A stretch of DNA of 64,000 nucleotides from Tethya wilhelma (Eukaryota; Porifera; Demospongiae; Tethyida; Tethyidae). The notes beneath the pieces were generated by a model. That model had not been told where the DNA came from, made no database searches, and was given only the letters and a program-made list of their open reading frames with translations. Positions 12,842 through 24,374 of this stretch are shown piece by piece; position 1 is the stretch's first letter; each line of letters begins with the position of its first letter. Location: contig CAXIPT010000005.1 in the NCBI GenBank assembly GCA_964030475.1, positions 3,808,178 to 3,872,177 on the forward strand, written 5' to 3'. The translations under genes and the position numbers were made by a program.

Positions 12842-14825
12842 ATGGAGACTGACACTCCAGAGACAAGGAAAGAAGAGAAGACGAGTGGTAGCTCAGCCTC
12901 AGGAAAGTCTAAGACCAAGTCAGCACCACCTGGTCAACCATTCACTTTAAAGAAGTGGAATGCTGTTGCTATGTGGCAGTGGGATGTGGAGTGTGACACA
13001 TGTGCCATCTGTAGAGTGCAAGTCATGGGTAAGGTTGCTATGTTGACTCCACCAGCATATCTATATAGCCTGTTATTAGTATTTCATTGATGTGACCACA
13101 ATCATTAATTTAAGTAATAGTTTATCTACTGGTTTTCAAGGATTTGTGGTAGTAAACTGCCTGAGCCTTAGGGCGCAATCTAGCCTCATATACAAGGCCA
13201 TCCCCTGGGCCACACACTTTATTATACGTACGGTAGTACGTATAGTAGGAATGGGCCACCACCCCCATTGACACAATACAAAATGTCTAGGCTTACAAAT
13301 GTTTAGTAAAGGATAGCTAAGGCTTTAAACCTTGCTAAGAAGCTTTCTCAGAGACTTTTCCACTTAGAAAACCAAATGAAACTCCCCAGAACACTCTAAG
13401 AAAGCGCTTAGCGCGAAGCCACACAAAGGCATTTTTGTTCATTCTTACTTCCTCCCTAACTGACTTACTTGAACACGATTTCCAGAGAAACAAAAAGCGT
13501 TGAGCCAGCTTTGACTGTACATAGTAACTTGAATTCATCTGAACTACGAACCTTTACACTTATTTTCTGTCTAAATATCAAGAAACAAGAGCTAGGCAGC
13601 TTTTAAAACTTCGATATATTAAAATTATTGTACTGAAATGTAGCTATCTTGGTGTTGGTAAAGGTCATCACATTTATATAGCAAACCTGACCACGTGGTT
13701 TGCATATGTCTAATGCACATGCGCATCCAATGTAGAGCAAGCACTTCTACTTTTTGTAGAGACTGATCAGTCTCTTGCAAAATTCACCTTAGTGTTGAAA
13801 AAAGTGCACAAACAAATAGTAAAATTTTTTATAAAAATAACAGTGTAGGAATGGGCAGTGCTGTAAAAAGCAAGGAAACAAGCCAAGACTCTGAATTTCG
13901 GCACATGACTACTTCATTTTTTGTGACAAAGCCTTACAATCTCAAATGTAGGTTACCTGCATGACTGCTGATAAACTTCAAATAAGTAGACAAAGGACCA
14001 TGTATACTATGATATGATGAAGACTGAAAATGAAGTAGTCATGTGCCGAAATTCAGAGTCTTGGCTTGTTTCCTTGCTTTTTACAGCACTGCCCATTCCT
14101 ACACTGTTATTTTTCTAAAAATTTTTACTACTTGTATATATGCCCTTAGCAATAAGCATAGCGAGTTGTTATACCAACTTTTGTTCGGAGATAGACACTT
14201 ATTAGTTGCACCTAGCCTCATAAACCAGGCCTTCCAGACTTTGTTCAGTCAGAAAGTTAAAAGAATAACTTTGTTTCTTCATCATTTCTACTGTATTGTT
14301 AGTCTTCACACATTTGCTAGTTAGCTCTGCTAATCTGTTTGAGCATTAGCCGTTACCAGACAATTTACGTGATTCTCTTGCTAACAGTTTGAAAAGGCTT
14401 GATAAAGGACATTACATCTTTATGCACTAAAATTAAGGAAGGAACAATATTCATAACCAAAAGTTCATAATGAAGAAAATATGCAAATGAGGGAACATGT
14501 TGTAATAACTACTTATGTGCTTCATGTGTAGATGCCTGTTTGAGGTGCCAAACTGAAGGGAAACAAGAGGAATGTGTAGGTGAGGGCTCATAGACAGGGA
14601 GGGAGACTTGTGATGAGCAGCTTCACTCTCCCTACTGTAGTACAGAATTGTTTTATTGTTGCTATCATGGAATTAATGTTTGTTGTTCTGAATGCCCTCA
14701 CTTCAGTTGTTTGGGGAGAGTGCAACCACTCATTTCACAACTGCTGTATGCAACTCTGGATCAAGCAGAATAACAGATGTCCTCTCTGTCAGCAGGAGTG
14801 GGTGGTACAGAGATTTGGCAGTTAG
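12842..14825 (+). CDS. RNF7: RING-box protein 2 (RNF7/RBX2/SAG), complete
   Basis: Three exons, 12842-13028, 14532-14579 and 14707-14825, give 117 residues. After a variable Ser/Lys-rich N-terminus the protein reads [20 protein letters not shown], then a RING-H2 with [31 protein letters not shown] and [11 protein letters not shown], nearly identical to human RNF7; the paralogue RBX1 differs in the N-terminal strand and in [12 protein letters not shown]. It is the catalytic RING subunit of cullin-RING ligases, mainly with CUL5; its N-terminal strand inserts into the cullin and the RING recruits E2 to promote neddylation and ubiquitylation. All zinc ligands are present. The 1.5 kb first intron contains a foldback element. 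Confidence 0.96.
13817..14130. mobile_element. Foldback (MITE-like) element in RNF7 intron 1
   Basis: Two inverted arms of about 100 bp (13817-13920 and 14023-14130) are nearly perfect complements; each contains GCACATGACTACTTCATTTT or its complement and CAGTGTAGGAATGGGCAGTG or its complement. The spacer is about 100 bp. No coding capacity. Confidence 0.85.
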
Positions 14826-15516
14826 GTCTAAGATGATTATTTCAGCAGGAAGTTAATCGTCAGCTTGCACATTACATAGTCTAACACACTAAATAATGTT
14901 ATGCATAGATCTGTGTCCATCATAATCAATAGTATCACAAGTTTTTGTGTTCCTTGCACTCATATTAAATTTTGTTTTTGTTCATCCATTGTTATTCCTA
15001 TCTATACAGTCTCATTCTCAATAATCTTCATGTACGCAAGTGCATGATATACCTGATGAGTCCGTGCATGGTGACTTCACAACAATCACAGCTCTTCATG
15101 CACCCATAGCTATAGGGTCATGAAAAGTTCTGACAATAAGGTGGGATCGAGGTAATTACTCCACAACACACACATCAAGGTGTTCTGACTACATCTCTCC
15201 CTGGCATGCAGCTCAGTACAGACTACCAACATGGCCTGGAAGCTGTTTTCAACAATGGCTTATACTGCTGAATGGGTCCAGGGACCATCTTGGACACAGA
15301 CCGGGACCTACCCCTCTAGGCCTCGATCTACCCTATATCTAGCTGACCCCACTAATACACTGGGGGAGAGTACTGCAGGGTAAATGTTCATTGATCAGAG
15401 TCAGATATAATATGGCAAGGCTCTAGCTATTTTTATCTTGCAAAGGTTATAAATAACAATGACTGCGACAGCACATGTACAACACAACACAGGCTAATGG
15501 GTGGCAATGATGTCAT
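14826..15516. other. Convergent intergenic region RNF7/UBXN7
   Basis: About 690 bp between two convergent stop codons. It contains both 3' UTRs. No open frame, RNA gene or repeat was recognised. Confidence 0.4.
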
Positions 15517-18500
15517 CTACTCAATAGAATGAATGAACAGTGTTTCTCTCGGGTAGAGTCCAGCATCTTTGAAAGTAGTACTGGGTTCTAGTTCTGATAT
15601 GCTTCTCTTTGGAAAGTGAGTCATCACTTCATGTTCACCGATGTCAATATTTTGTGACTGAAGAAAGCTGAACAGCTCCTGTTATAAAAAATTAATAGAG
15701 ATTTTGTTATTATTGGCTCAAGCTTATCCCCAGACTTCTCATGCAGTCATTGACTGATCTTAACAAAAAGTGATTTGCATTATTTTGCAGGGCTAGGATT
15801 CAATCCTACATTTGAGCCGGCCTTGTCTTCAGGCCTTCCCTCTTTTGTGTATAATCGTTTTAAGAAAAATATTCTTAAGAGAGGAGACTGGGAATGAGGC
15901 TAGAATTTTGCAATACACATCTAAGACAAATACAACTGGCAATAGTTTTGATGATTCATCCTGTGTTGTGGGGACTAAAATGTCAGTGTCCATACTTTTG
16001 AGGGGTAAACTTTGCTACATTAATGCTTCAATATAACCCCATGTACACCAACCAACCTCACCTTAATGGGATGAGTGCAAACAAAGGACTTCTGTAGTCT
16101 TGCCCCGTCTGGAAGTCTCAGCACAATCTGGACCAAATCCTCCCTCTTCACATTCCCTGACATTAGTTGCGCCTCTAGGTCATCCTTTTGGCTCAAATTC
16201 ACTGTTGGTACATTTGAAGCACTACAGTTGGCTGTCTCTCCTTTGCTACTCCTCTTATTTTCAGTCCTGCCATTAACTTGAGTAAAGCGTCCACTGTCAG
16301 TAGTGTCTGTTGGGAAGTCATCTATACGCAGCACCTTCCTTGCACTGCTGTCTTGTTCATTTGATGTTTGTGAGGAAAGATGTCTCTTTCTGGTTCTTCT
16401 ATCATTGCTGACTTGCTTCTGTTTGATACTCACAGAAGAACACCCCACCTCGGTAACACTATCTAGATTAGGTCCATTCAACAGACGGGGAACTGTATGC
16501 TTACTGGTAACACTGTCTTTCCATGAGTCCAGCGGCTTAGAGTGAGATTGACTATGCTCACCACTGATCATATCAGTGTCCATATCACTACAAGTAGTTT
16601 CCTCATCAGAGCTGACAGTAATGCACTCATCATCACTATCATCACTGAATATTAGCTGGTACTTTGAGGAGGACTTCTTTTTCACATCATTCTTTGATTG
16701 TCCTTGGTGTGTGGCCTCTTGTAAAGAAGCCTTGATCGCAGCCTCCAGTTGAGACTCCTCAGAGAGCTCAGACACTGATCCCTGGATTGACAATGACAAG
16801 TGTCAGGTGGGTACAGGCTACTTGTAGCACAGACCCTACAGTTGAGGTCTGAGAACAGTTTCAGATTTACCTTTTTTGAGTCCTGGCGTTGATTGTCATG
16901 TTGGTCTACTCCAATGAATGGATTATCAGCTAGAAACTCAGGAATCACTTTCATAAACTCTGATACAGTAAGTGACCTCCAACTAGTCATTTTTTCGCCT
17001 ACAGTATAATGGACATGTACACATTAGAGGCTCAACACATCATACACATGAGCCATATATGGGAGGAAGCAGACTACAACTGCACCCTATAGTGTTTGCT
17101 ATTGTCTCAATAGTCATTTCAGAGGTCCGTATACTGAATTGGTCAAAATGCTGAACACAAAACTTTCGGAGTGAAAATTTCCTGATCTACAGTAGGTAAT
17201 TGGACCTTGTAAATGCACGTACCTGTTCGAGGATCAATGATAGCAATGAAAGGAAAGCTGTCAACATTATACAATTGTTTAAACCTCACACCACTATCAG
17301 TGATTCTGTGGAGCTGTAAGAGAATGAAGGTTAACAAAGTCAACAGGTAGAAACAGTAGAGTAGCCAACAATAACACAAAGCACAACTTGAGGATTGTCA
17401 TGAACACAAAAACACTCAAAGCAAACTAAGCAATTACAAGTGTCATGACATCTAGCTCACCACAACACAGCATATGATCTCCTAATTTACACACTGCTCC
17501 AATAAATTATCTTAATCTGCTTTTAACAAATCTCAAACCTGCCCCTATTCTCTAGGCCAACCCTGCAACATGAACAAACATACCACCAGCCACAATCTCA
17601 CCTGCATAAACACAAAGTGCTCTCGAACAATATCTTTAACATTGAAGTTGCTCCACAGATCTCGGTTGAGCACTTGGCAGGCAAACTCCTTTGAGTCTTG
17701 CATGTTCACCAGCAACCAACAATGTCTCATCTCACCAGATACACGAGCCTATAAAACAGGTGGAAGAGTAGGGCATGTGGACACATCCCTGGAACATTGG
17801 AGCAGTGTATAAACTTTTACTGCACCTCTTGAAATGTTCCGTTGAATAAGATATCATGAGGTGGCTTAAATAATTCAGAGAGATTTCTTTTGTGTTTCTC
17901 ATCACCTGGACCAGGAAGCTTACGAGCAGTGGCAACTGTATAAAGGGTGCATGCTCATAAGAGGAAGGCACACAACCATTCTTCTCCACAATGGACATTA
18001 TATGCATGTATTAAGTGTTCACCCTGGTACAACCAAGATGTTATCTACAACAGTACTGACCTGTAGAGTAGTCTTGAAAGGGGTCAAACACAGTCTTTGG
18101 AAGCCTTCTTGAATGCAGTATTCTGTCTGGAGTACAATTATGATACACAGATTAGGGCTAATCTTATAAACTAGGAGCATTCTTACCAGGTGCAGGCTCA
18201 TCTTCAATCAGCACTCCTCGTGTCTGAGGTATGGGAGCACGTACCCCATGTCTAGTGAAGAGCAGCACAACCTTTTAGCATTGTGAATTCTACATACACA
18301 CTAGTGTGACATGCCTTTCTTGGTAGCTTGTTGGACTCAGCATTTCTCCTCCATTATCCACATCAGTGACACCAGTGGTAGTGGACCTCGAAGGTCCAGC
18401 TGCTGCTGTTGCTGGGAGTGTATCACTACTGGCAGACTCAAGATACATGTTTATAGCGAGGTCCAGGTTTCCTCCACACGCCTCCAACAGGTTTTTAGCA

Positions 18501-18553
18501 GTAGTAGATGGAGCACCTGTCACAGCAACAAACTGGGCGACTTTACTAGCCAT
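15517..18553 (-). CDS. UBXN7: UBXN7 (UBA-UAS-UIM-UBX p97 adaptor), complete
   Basis: Nine exons close in frame to 575 residues: 18553-18315, 18251-18187, 18126-18061, 17935-17826, 17748-17602, 17313-17223, 16998-16871, 16781-16062, 15678-15517. Order of domains: N-terminal UBA-like (FVAVTGAPSTTAKNLLEACG, residues 8-45), linker VRAPIPQTRG as in human UBXN7, UAS thioredoxin-like domain (ARKLPGPG to FPFIAIIDPRTG), UIM (ESQLEAAIKASLQEA), an acidic/Ser-rich disordered stretch, and a C-terminal UBX domain (IVLRLPDGARLQKSF to FIHSIE). UBXN7 links p97/VCP to cullin-RING ligases through its UIM, which binds neddylated cullin. It lies near RNF7, another CRL component, but the spacing suggests chance. 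Intron 1 uses a GC donor (AAAG then GCATGT); only that junction restores the conserved linker. One exon carries 240 codons of UIM, disordered region and UBX start. Confidence 0.94.
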
Positions 18554-20943
18554 TTCTCTGAGATTTCTTTATCCAAACCAATGGAGTGAGCGTTATTTAG
18601 ATTATAGAACTTCATATATATTCGCGACCACTGCTCGAGCCAGTTCGCGCATTCTACTTCACGGTTGGTGTCACTCTAGCTGCGCTGCATGCATGCTAAT
18701 TACGCTAATTATTACTGATTAATTTATCATCAGTTGAGAGGGATCAAGTTGCAACTTGGTGGAGGATGATAACTAATAACTATAGATAAAGAAGATTACA
18801 CTATAGAAATCATTATTAAATTATGATTGCTAATGCAATATCTTCTTCATCTTAAAAAATCAAAACAAACAACTCACAATTAATCATGCATGCATACATG
18901 TGTTTTTATCCACAACTCCAGATCGAGTGCTATTTTTCCTCATGCACAGCTCTATGCCATGCAAAAAACTAATATCCCATTGGTCATTCCATGGAATCAT
19001 CACCATGGCCAGTACTATTGGTTATCAATGCATGGGTGACTATGCATTCTGAGCCTCTAGCACTCTAGGCACTATTGATGGATCATGCAGGACTTGAAGT
19101 AAGAAGTTGACCTCCAGTGATGTTAAGTATTAGTTTTATACACCAGCGCCAAAGTTCTATCTAAAAGCAAAAGACAAAATTAATAATCTATAGCCAGTAT
19201 GGTGCTAATCTGAAGCATGTGCCTCAAAGTGATACAATAATGAACATTTCAATGATGAAATGGATGAAAAGAAGTTTCCCCATAAAGTAATGACTGAGTA
19301 TAATTTTTTATAACACTTAGTTTTAAAATGAGCCAACTAGCTGTTGCCCGTAACCTTAAAAGTATATTAAATCATAACAATACACATTATTATAATTCTA
19401 GTGCAATGAGTCTAAGCTAGCTAATCACTAACACAACTTGTTTTACGGATCAGTGCTATATAACTGTTTTATATCAGCCAAATTTAGCACTTCCTGGCAG
19501 ATAGTACATAGACAGCAAAACAGAGACAGATAAATTCACCAAAGCATGAACCCTTCAGAGATCAATCAGTATCAAAATATCATGGGAAAATTTAATTTTA
19601 TAGTATCAATATCGATATTGCATGCATGCACGATTGCATGAGTATGCAGGATTCAATATCATGTAGTATCCAATTCAGTTACAATTAAAAATAACAATAA
19701 GCATAATCATAACAACTCACCACAATTATTATAATAATTAATATCATAATTGCAGTGTGGTTAATGTACACTACAATGTATAAAAATTACTCTAATTCCT
19801 TGTTCATCCCGAACCTTGTATCGTATATGTGTGCATATAATTATATACTGCAGGGAATGCAAGATACAAAACAGCAGCAAATATATATATATATGTTGAT
19901 CATCTCCTACAGCTTTTGCAACCCTACCAAACATGTAGCAGGGAAACAGCCATACTAGACAACCTATGGAATACAAAGAGAATTGAATCTGACTTAAAAA
20001 CCAATGAGAACTAGCAGAGCACCATAAGTTTTGACCTGTGCGGACAATTCATACGTACTTCATTTAATGCATGCATGCTTGTAAACTAGTATAATTCACA
20101 TACATATTGTGGTGTCATTGAAGCACCCACAAAGATCATTTAGCCACTTAGGTTTGTACTCTACTACACCTGTAGCGGCTGTAGGCTGAAGCCAAGGGTG
20201 AACCACCACAACCTGTGGCTGAGGTTGAAGTTGAAAGGTTGCCATTGTAATCTCTTTGTTTGGTGTCAGTATCAATAAAAACTGAGTTGAACAGCTTAAA
20301 CTGTGTTAGCAATATTGCTAAACTTGTTTATTTTCCACAAAACAATTCAACTATAATAATGTACTCCTCAGCCTTTTCTGAACACAAAAATATTATACAT
20401 AATAATTATAGGTTTGATCCACTATTTGTCTAGAAGTGGCGATACATAATACATACCATAAAGCCCATAAATACACATTATAAAAGCCTCAAAACACATA
20501 ACACATATACTATGAAACTCTCAAAACACATAAATTTACAGTATGAAAAACACATACTGTATGGCAGGAAAATTCCGAGAGGTGTAAGTTTTCACTATTT
20601 TCGTGACTGACCCCTGGTCATGAAATTTTTCCCCCACGAAATTTTTTCTAAGGTAAAAGTTCAGGATTGATGCTTTTTTTATACAAAATTTGTTACAGTT
20701 TACATAGCAGTGCAGCAACAGGACAGGCAAGATAGCAAAAAGCTAATACCAAGTGCCTACCTGAGACATAGAAGAAATGTACATTGGTGATACAATGAGT
20801 TATGACAGAAAGTGGTTAGCTAGTAGGATTTTGAAGGTGTTGGGGGATATGGGCTGTTGACAGTGTGACTCGGTAGGCTATTCCAAGCTGATATAACACT
20901 AATAATAAATTAGGATTGGTGGGAAAGTGTTTGTACAAATGAT
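18554..20943. other. Gene-free AT-rich region
   Basis: 2.4 kb upstream of UBXN7 with no convincing exon on either strand. It contains ATGCATGCA-type palindromes (for example near 18886 and 19620) and runs of short AT repeats. The first 100 bp probably include the UBXN7 promoter. Confidence 0.45.
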
Positions 20944-21275
20944 TTAAACAGCATACAATTGTGAGGGTGATGGGGTGAGGGATGAAGGTGGGGAGTGAAG
21001 GAGGAGGAACCAATGATTGATACTATGTTTATGATGTTGTAGCAGGTTTTTAGTTTTTGCATCGTCCTTCTTATTGAGAGCTGTTGCCAATTCAGTGCTG
21101 CCAAAAGAGATTGGTAGTCCCATTTCTAGTGATGCATATCCAGTTGCATACTCTGGCTGTGAATTTTTTGACGTCCTCGAGGGAAGAAGTGAGTTAGGGT
21201 CACTTGGCAAGGATCCCACACAGCAAAACAATATTACTCTGGCTTTGAGGAGACAGCAGCTTTGTCGAGCACAGA
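20944..21275 (-). CDS. Candidate 3' exons of an unrecognised gene
   Basis: Two putative exons: 21275-21238 (38 nt) and 21175-20944, joined over a 62-bp GT-AG intron in frame. They encode SVLDKAAVSSKPETSKNSQP, then YATGYASLEMGLPISFGSTE and a Lys-rich segment, ending in TAA. The amino-acid composition is protein-like and the splice sites are consensus, but no family was recognised and no further upstream exon was found. The tail after HHKHS is low-complexity and may be a wrong end. Confidence 0.35.
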
Positions 21276-21640
21276 CTGCATGGACATGAGAGCTTGGGAT
21301 ATGGCAGTGGATAATATAGCCAATAAATTATATTTTGATAGCAATATAATAATGTAGGTCAATCAGATGCATATATGTACATTAGTCAACCATAAACAGT
21401 AAACACTAACAACAACCTTGCTTATTTATTTTTCACAATTTTGACTGATTTGGTAAAGATCGCTACATGCCCTTAAAAAGTTCTCATCTAGGTTATGCTC
21501 AATCATTGACCAATGTTAGTTTGTACAGTTACTACCAATCACATCCCATCATGATCATGCACCCTCACGTCTCATGCTAGAGAGTAAAGCAGTGAACTAT
21601 CAAGTATGAAAGCACTGTTGGTGTACAAGCCTCGGCATGT

Positions 21641-21768
21641 GCACTCATGTAGCTTAGTCTGGCGTATCCAGACCCTTTACACATTGTGCTATAAATACCT
21701 TTTTCCCGCACGTATTTATAGTGCGTGTGTAAAGGGTCTGGATATGCCAGACTACATGTAGCTAGCAC
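21641..21768. mobile_element. Hairpin/MITE-like element
   Basis: Inverted arms of about 57 bp around a short centre; the left arm contains AGTCTGGCGTATCCAGACCC and the right arm its near-perfect complement. It sits between two minus-strand candidate genes. Confidence 0.8.
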
Positions 21769-21904
21769 ATTTATCATGACAAATGATTTTACAATAAAAA
21801 GACAGAGCATGACACATGTACATTATTACAAAACTATTCAAACAGCAGAGATTGTTACAAACTTATACTCAAAGTAACCCATTATCCAGTTAATTTACAT
21901 ATAC

Positions 21905-22981
21905 TCAACAGTCAACACAAATGAGGAAGGTCACCATCAATTTCACTAAAGTTTCAATGTGTCTACAATCGGACAAATCTAGTTCCTCCAAGTAGCACAA
22001 GTTCATGCGGTCATTATCTAATAGTAATATTTTTGGCCTAACTTTATTCTTGTACACTTCAAGCCCAAGCATGACTTTCTGAGAGCTCCTCCACAGCCCA
22101 AGCATCTGCTCATTGCTTTGCGACTCCATGTCGGAGTCCTCACTCTCTTTTACCTCAGCAACACAGACATAGATGACCTTCTCTGTGTCATACACAATGT
22201 GGTCAGCATACCTCTCCTCCACCGTTTCAGTGGTATTATCAGGATTGGTTGATCTCAACTGCCTCTTTGGGGTAATCCACTTTACAAAAAACGCTCCAGG
22301 CTGCACTTCTCCCTTTGCCGTAGAGTATGCATACAAGAATTTATCAGGTGAATCAGCAATACTACTATGACTGCACAGGTCTGCATACTTCCAGCAAACA
22401 TTTAAAAAATCTTTGCCAATACAGTTGGAAAATCCTACAGCCATAGCTCTTTTATATCCTTCAAAGAATTCATTAAAGCGAAGTTTTACCACTGGAATAT
22501 CATCAGAAGAAAATACATCAACAAATTCCTCATCACTTGAGGAGTCTGATCCTTCTCCTTGAGGTGCAGGCCTGGCAGGTTGGTATGCGGCTATATCATG
22601 ATCTTCAGGAGACTCCATATTGCGGATGTATGTGGCCTGTTCATACAAGAATTTTGCTTTTACAAACAGCCCTTCCTCGATTGGTTTACATGGAACAATC
22701 AACTCCGAGTTGGCACTTGGCAACAGAATCTTAAACATCGAGTGACATAACAGCAATTCATACTTGCAATCCAAAATTTTTTTGAATTCATAGTGTACAG
22801 GAGACCCCCCAATGGATACTTTTTCAAGGTTGTTGAATTCCCCTTCCTTTTCAGCATACAACGCATTACAACTTTCTTTTTTCACTCTCTTGGGCCACAC
22901 GGTCTCACTATAGTGTCTAGTCAGTCTCTTCCTACCAACCTTTGCTATCCTAGATGTTGAGGTAGGCTGGTCATCATCCAT
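21905..22981 (-). CDS. Unrecognised 358-codon intronless ORF, possible nuclease-like fold
   Basis: A single open frame of 358 residues from ATG at 22981 to a stop at 21905. A consensus-like TTGTAG acceptor lies just upstream of the ATG, so a 5' UTR intron is possible. No family was recognised. Visible features: a basic N-terminus (KVGRKRLTRH), an acidic run (SDSSSDEEFVDVFSSDD, about residues 144-160), and a C-terminal third with YADHIVYDTEK, VIYVCVAEVKES, then NEQMLGLW and PKILLL. The spacing D...(D)-ExK-Q resembles the core of PD-(D/E)XK nucleases, but this is inference from motif pattern only. It lies beside a Helitron relic, so transposon or lineage-specific origin is possible. The long frame makes a real gene likely. 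Confidence 0.6.
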   Translation of the reverse strand: MDDDQPTSTSRIAKVGRKRLTRHYSETVWPKRVKKESCNALYAEKEGEFNNLEKVSIGGSPVHYEFKKILDCKYELLLCHSMFKILLPSANSELIVPCKPIEEGLFVKAKFLYEQATYIRNMESPEDHDIAAYQPARPAPQGEGSDSSSDEEFVDVFSSDDIPVVKLRFNEFFEGYKRAMAVGFSNCIGKDFLNVCWKYADLCSHSSIADSPDKFLYAYSTAKGEVQPGAFFVKWITPKRQLRSTNPDNTTETVEERYADHIVYDTEKVIYVCVAEVKESEDSDMESQSNEQMLGLWRSSQKVMLGLEVYKNKVRPKILLLDNDRMNLCYLEELDLSDCRHIETLVKLMVTFLICVDC

Positions 22982-23934
22982 GCTTGTACAGTTATCCTAC
23001 AAACAATATAGTTTGAGAACATGTATATTACTTGTGAAGTTGTGCTCTCACACACAAGAAGTTCAACATAACTATTTTATTTGTTAGTAAAGGATAGCTA
23101 TAGACGAGCTAGTGCTCATGAGCCACAAAAAGTTTTAGTAATTAGTGCATGAGCAACTGGTGTGTACCAGGCTCCTTTTTTTTCTCCCCTTCACGGAGGC
23201 TGGATATGAGGCTACGTTGAAGTACTGGTGTGGACTTGAAATTCCAATTGACATACAATCAAGGATTTATTGTGCTATGGCCTGCCTAGTACATAACCTG
23301 GAAAACTCAGTTAAAATTCTTCTCCAACTGCCTCTGGAATGAGTGCTGGTGAGCAAAGGAATGGAAACTGGAACAATAATATGTATACAAGTTCAAGAAT
23401 TATAGAGAATTAAGATGAATGAATAGAAAATTTGACGAGCAGTTACACACTGACGCTTATACTGCATGACCATTGATATCAAGTTCAGTAGCTAGACTAG
23501 GCAGGCCATGATGAATTAGGTTCAAACACCAACAACACATAACTAAGCTATACATGCATGGTTCTACAAAGTATTATCTCACTAAATTTAGCTTGCAAAT
23601 CAATGGGTCACTTTATACCCATCCAAGTTAACATCAGCTCAAGCACATCCAGTCCAACTATAACGCACACTACACGGGGCGTGATTGATGGGTGCAATTT
23701 CGAAGCTAAGCACTCAGAGATGCACAGACGCCTATGATCTCAGAAAATACAGTGTTTTGCAAGATTTTACATGACCAATTTCAAGAATATCAACTTAAGT
23801 ACCTTCCAGTTTGACTCTAGAGCGGTCGTTTTTCAGATAATTTTGTAACAAACAGACAGACACACAAAACGACTACTGTAATCCTCTGCATGTGCTATGC
23901 ACGTGCCGAGGCTTGATAAACATGGTCAATCAGT
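22982..23934. other. Gene-free spacer
   Basis: About 950 bp without a supportable exon. It includes a fragment resembling the AGCCTGG...GAGGCT repeat family near 23190-23215. Sequence from about 23860 leads into the Helitron relic. Confidence 0.35.
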
Positions 23935-24362
23935 GTCCCGCTGTCTGTGGTTGGGCTATAGGTGCTAACTGCTTGAAGCCATGATTAGACTTGATTCTGA
24001 AAAGGCCTGGGCTTGATGTTCCTAATATGTTGTCATTAAAGTTTCCTAGCACAATGGTAGCAATACTAACGTGTGATAGCAATACCCTAATAATTGTGTT
24101 AATCTAAAGATCTCCCACATTGGCAATACAGCAACTTATAGCCTTTGAGTGCACTGTTGAATCATCTAAGATTCATCAACACACCACCTTTGTTATCATG
24201 TGACACTCTGTCAGATCTATACACAACATGGTCAGGGTGTAGCACTGGGGAAGGCTGGGATGGACCTAGCCATGTCTCACAGAAGCACAGTACACTAGCA
24301 CAATTTAACATGTGATCATTCTCAATGTCAATCAACTTGGCAGAAATTGAATGAACATTCAA
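23935..24362 (-). pseudogene. Helitron-associated endonuclease (EEP) relic
   Basis: Translated pieces resemble the endonuclease/exonuclease/phosphatase domain: NVHSISAKLIDIE, CFCETWLGPSQPSP, VYRSDRVSHDNKGGV, then, after stops and frame changes, VLGNFNDNILG (cf. GDFN core) and IKSNHGFKQL with a trailing DSGTLIDHV-like segment. The frame is broken repeatedly, so the fragment is dead. It lies directly downstream, same strand, of the helicase relic, the order known for Helentron-type Helitrons in which an endonuclease is C-terminal to the helicase. Confidence 0.7.
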
Positions 24363-24374
24363 AAGTGCAATAGT

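Noticed and set aside
18311..18722. Plus-strand frames opposite UBXN7 exon 1
   Set aside because: Antisense of the UBA-coding exon; no splice support.
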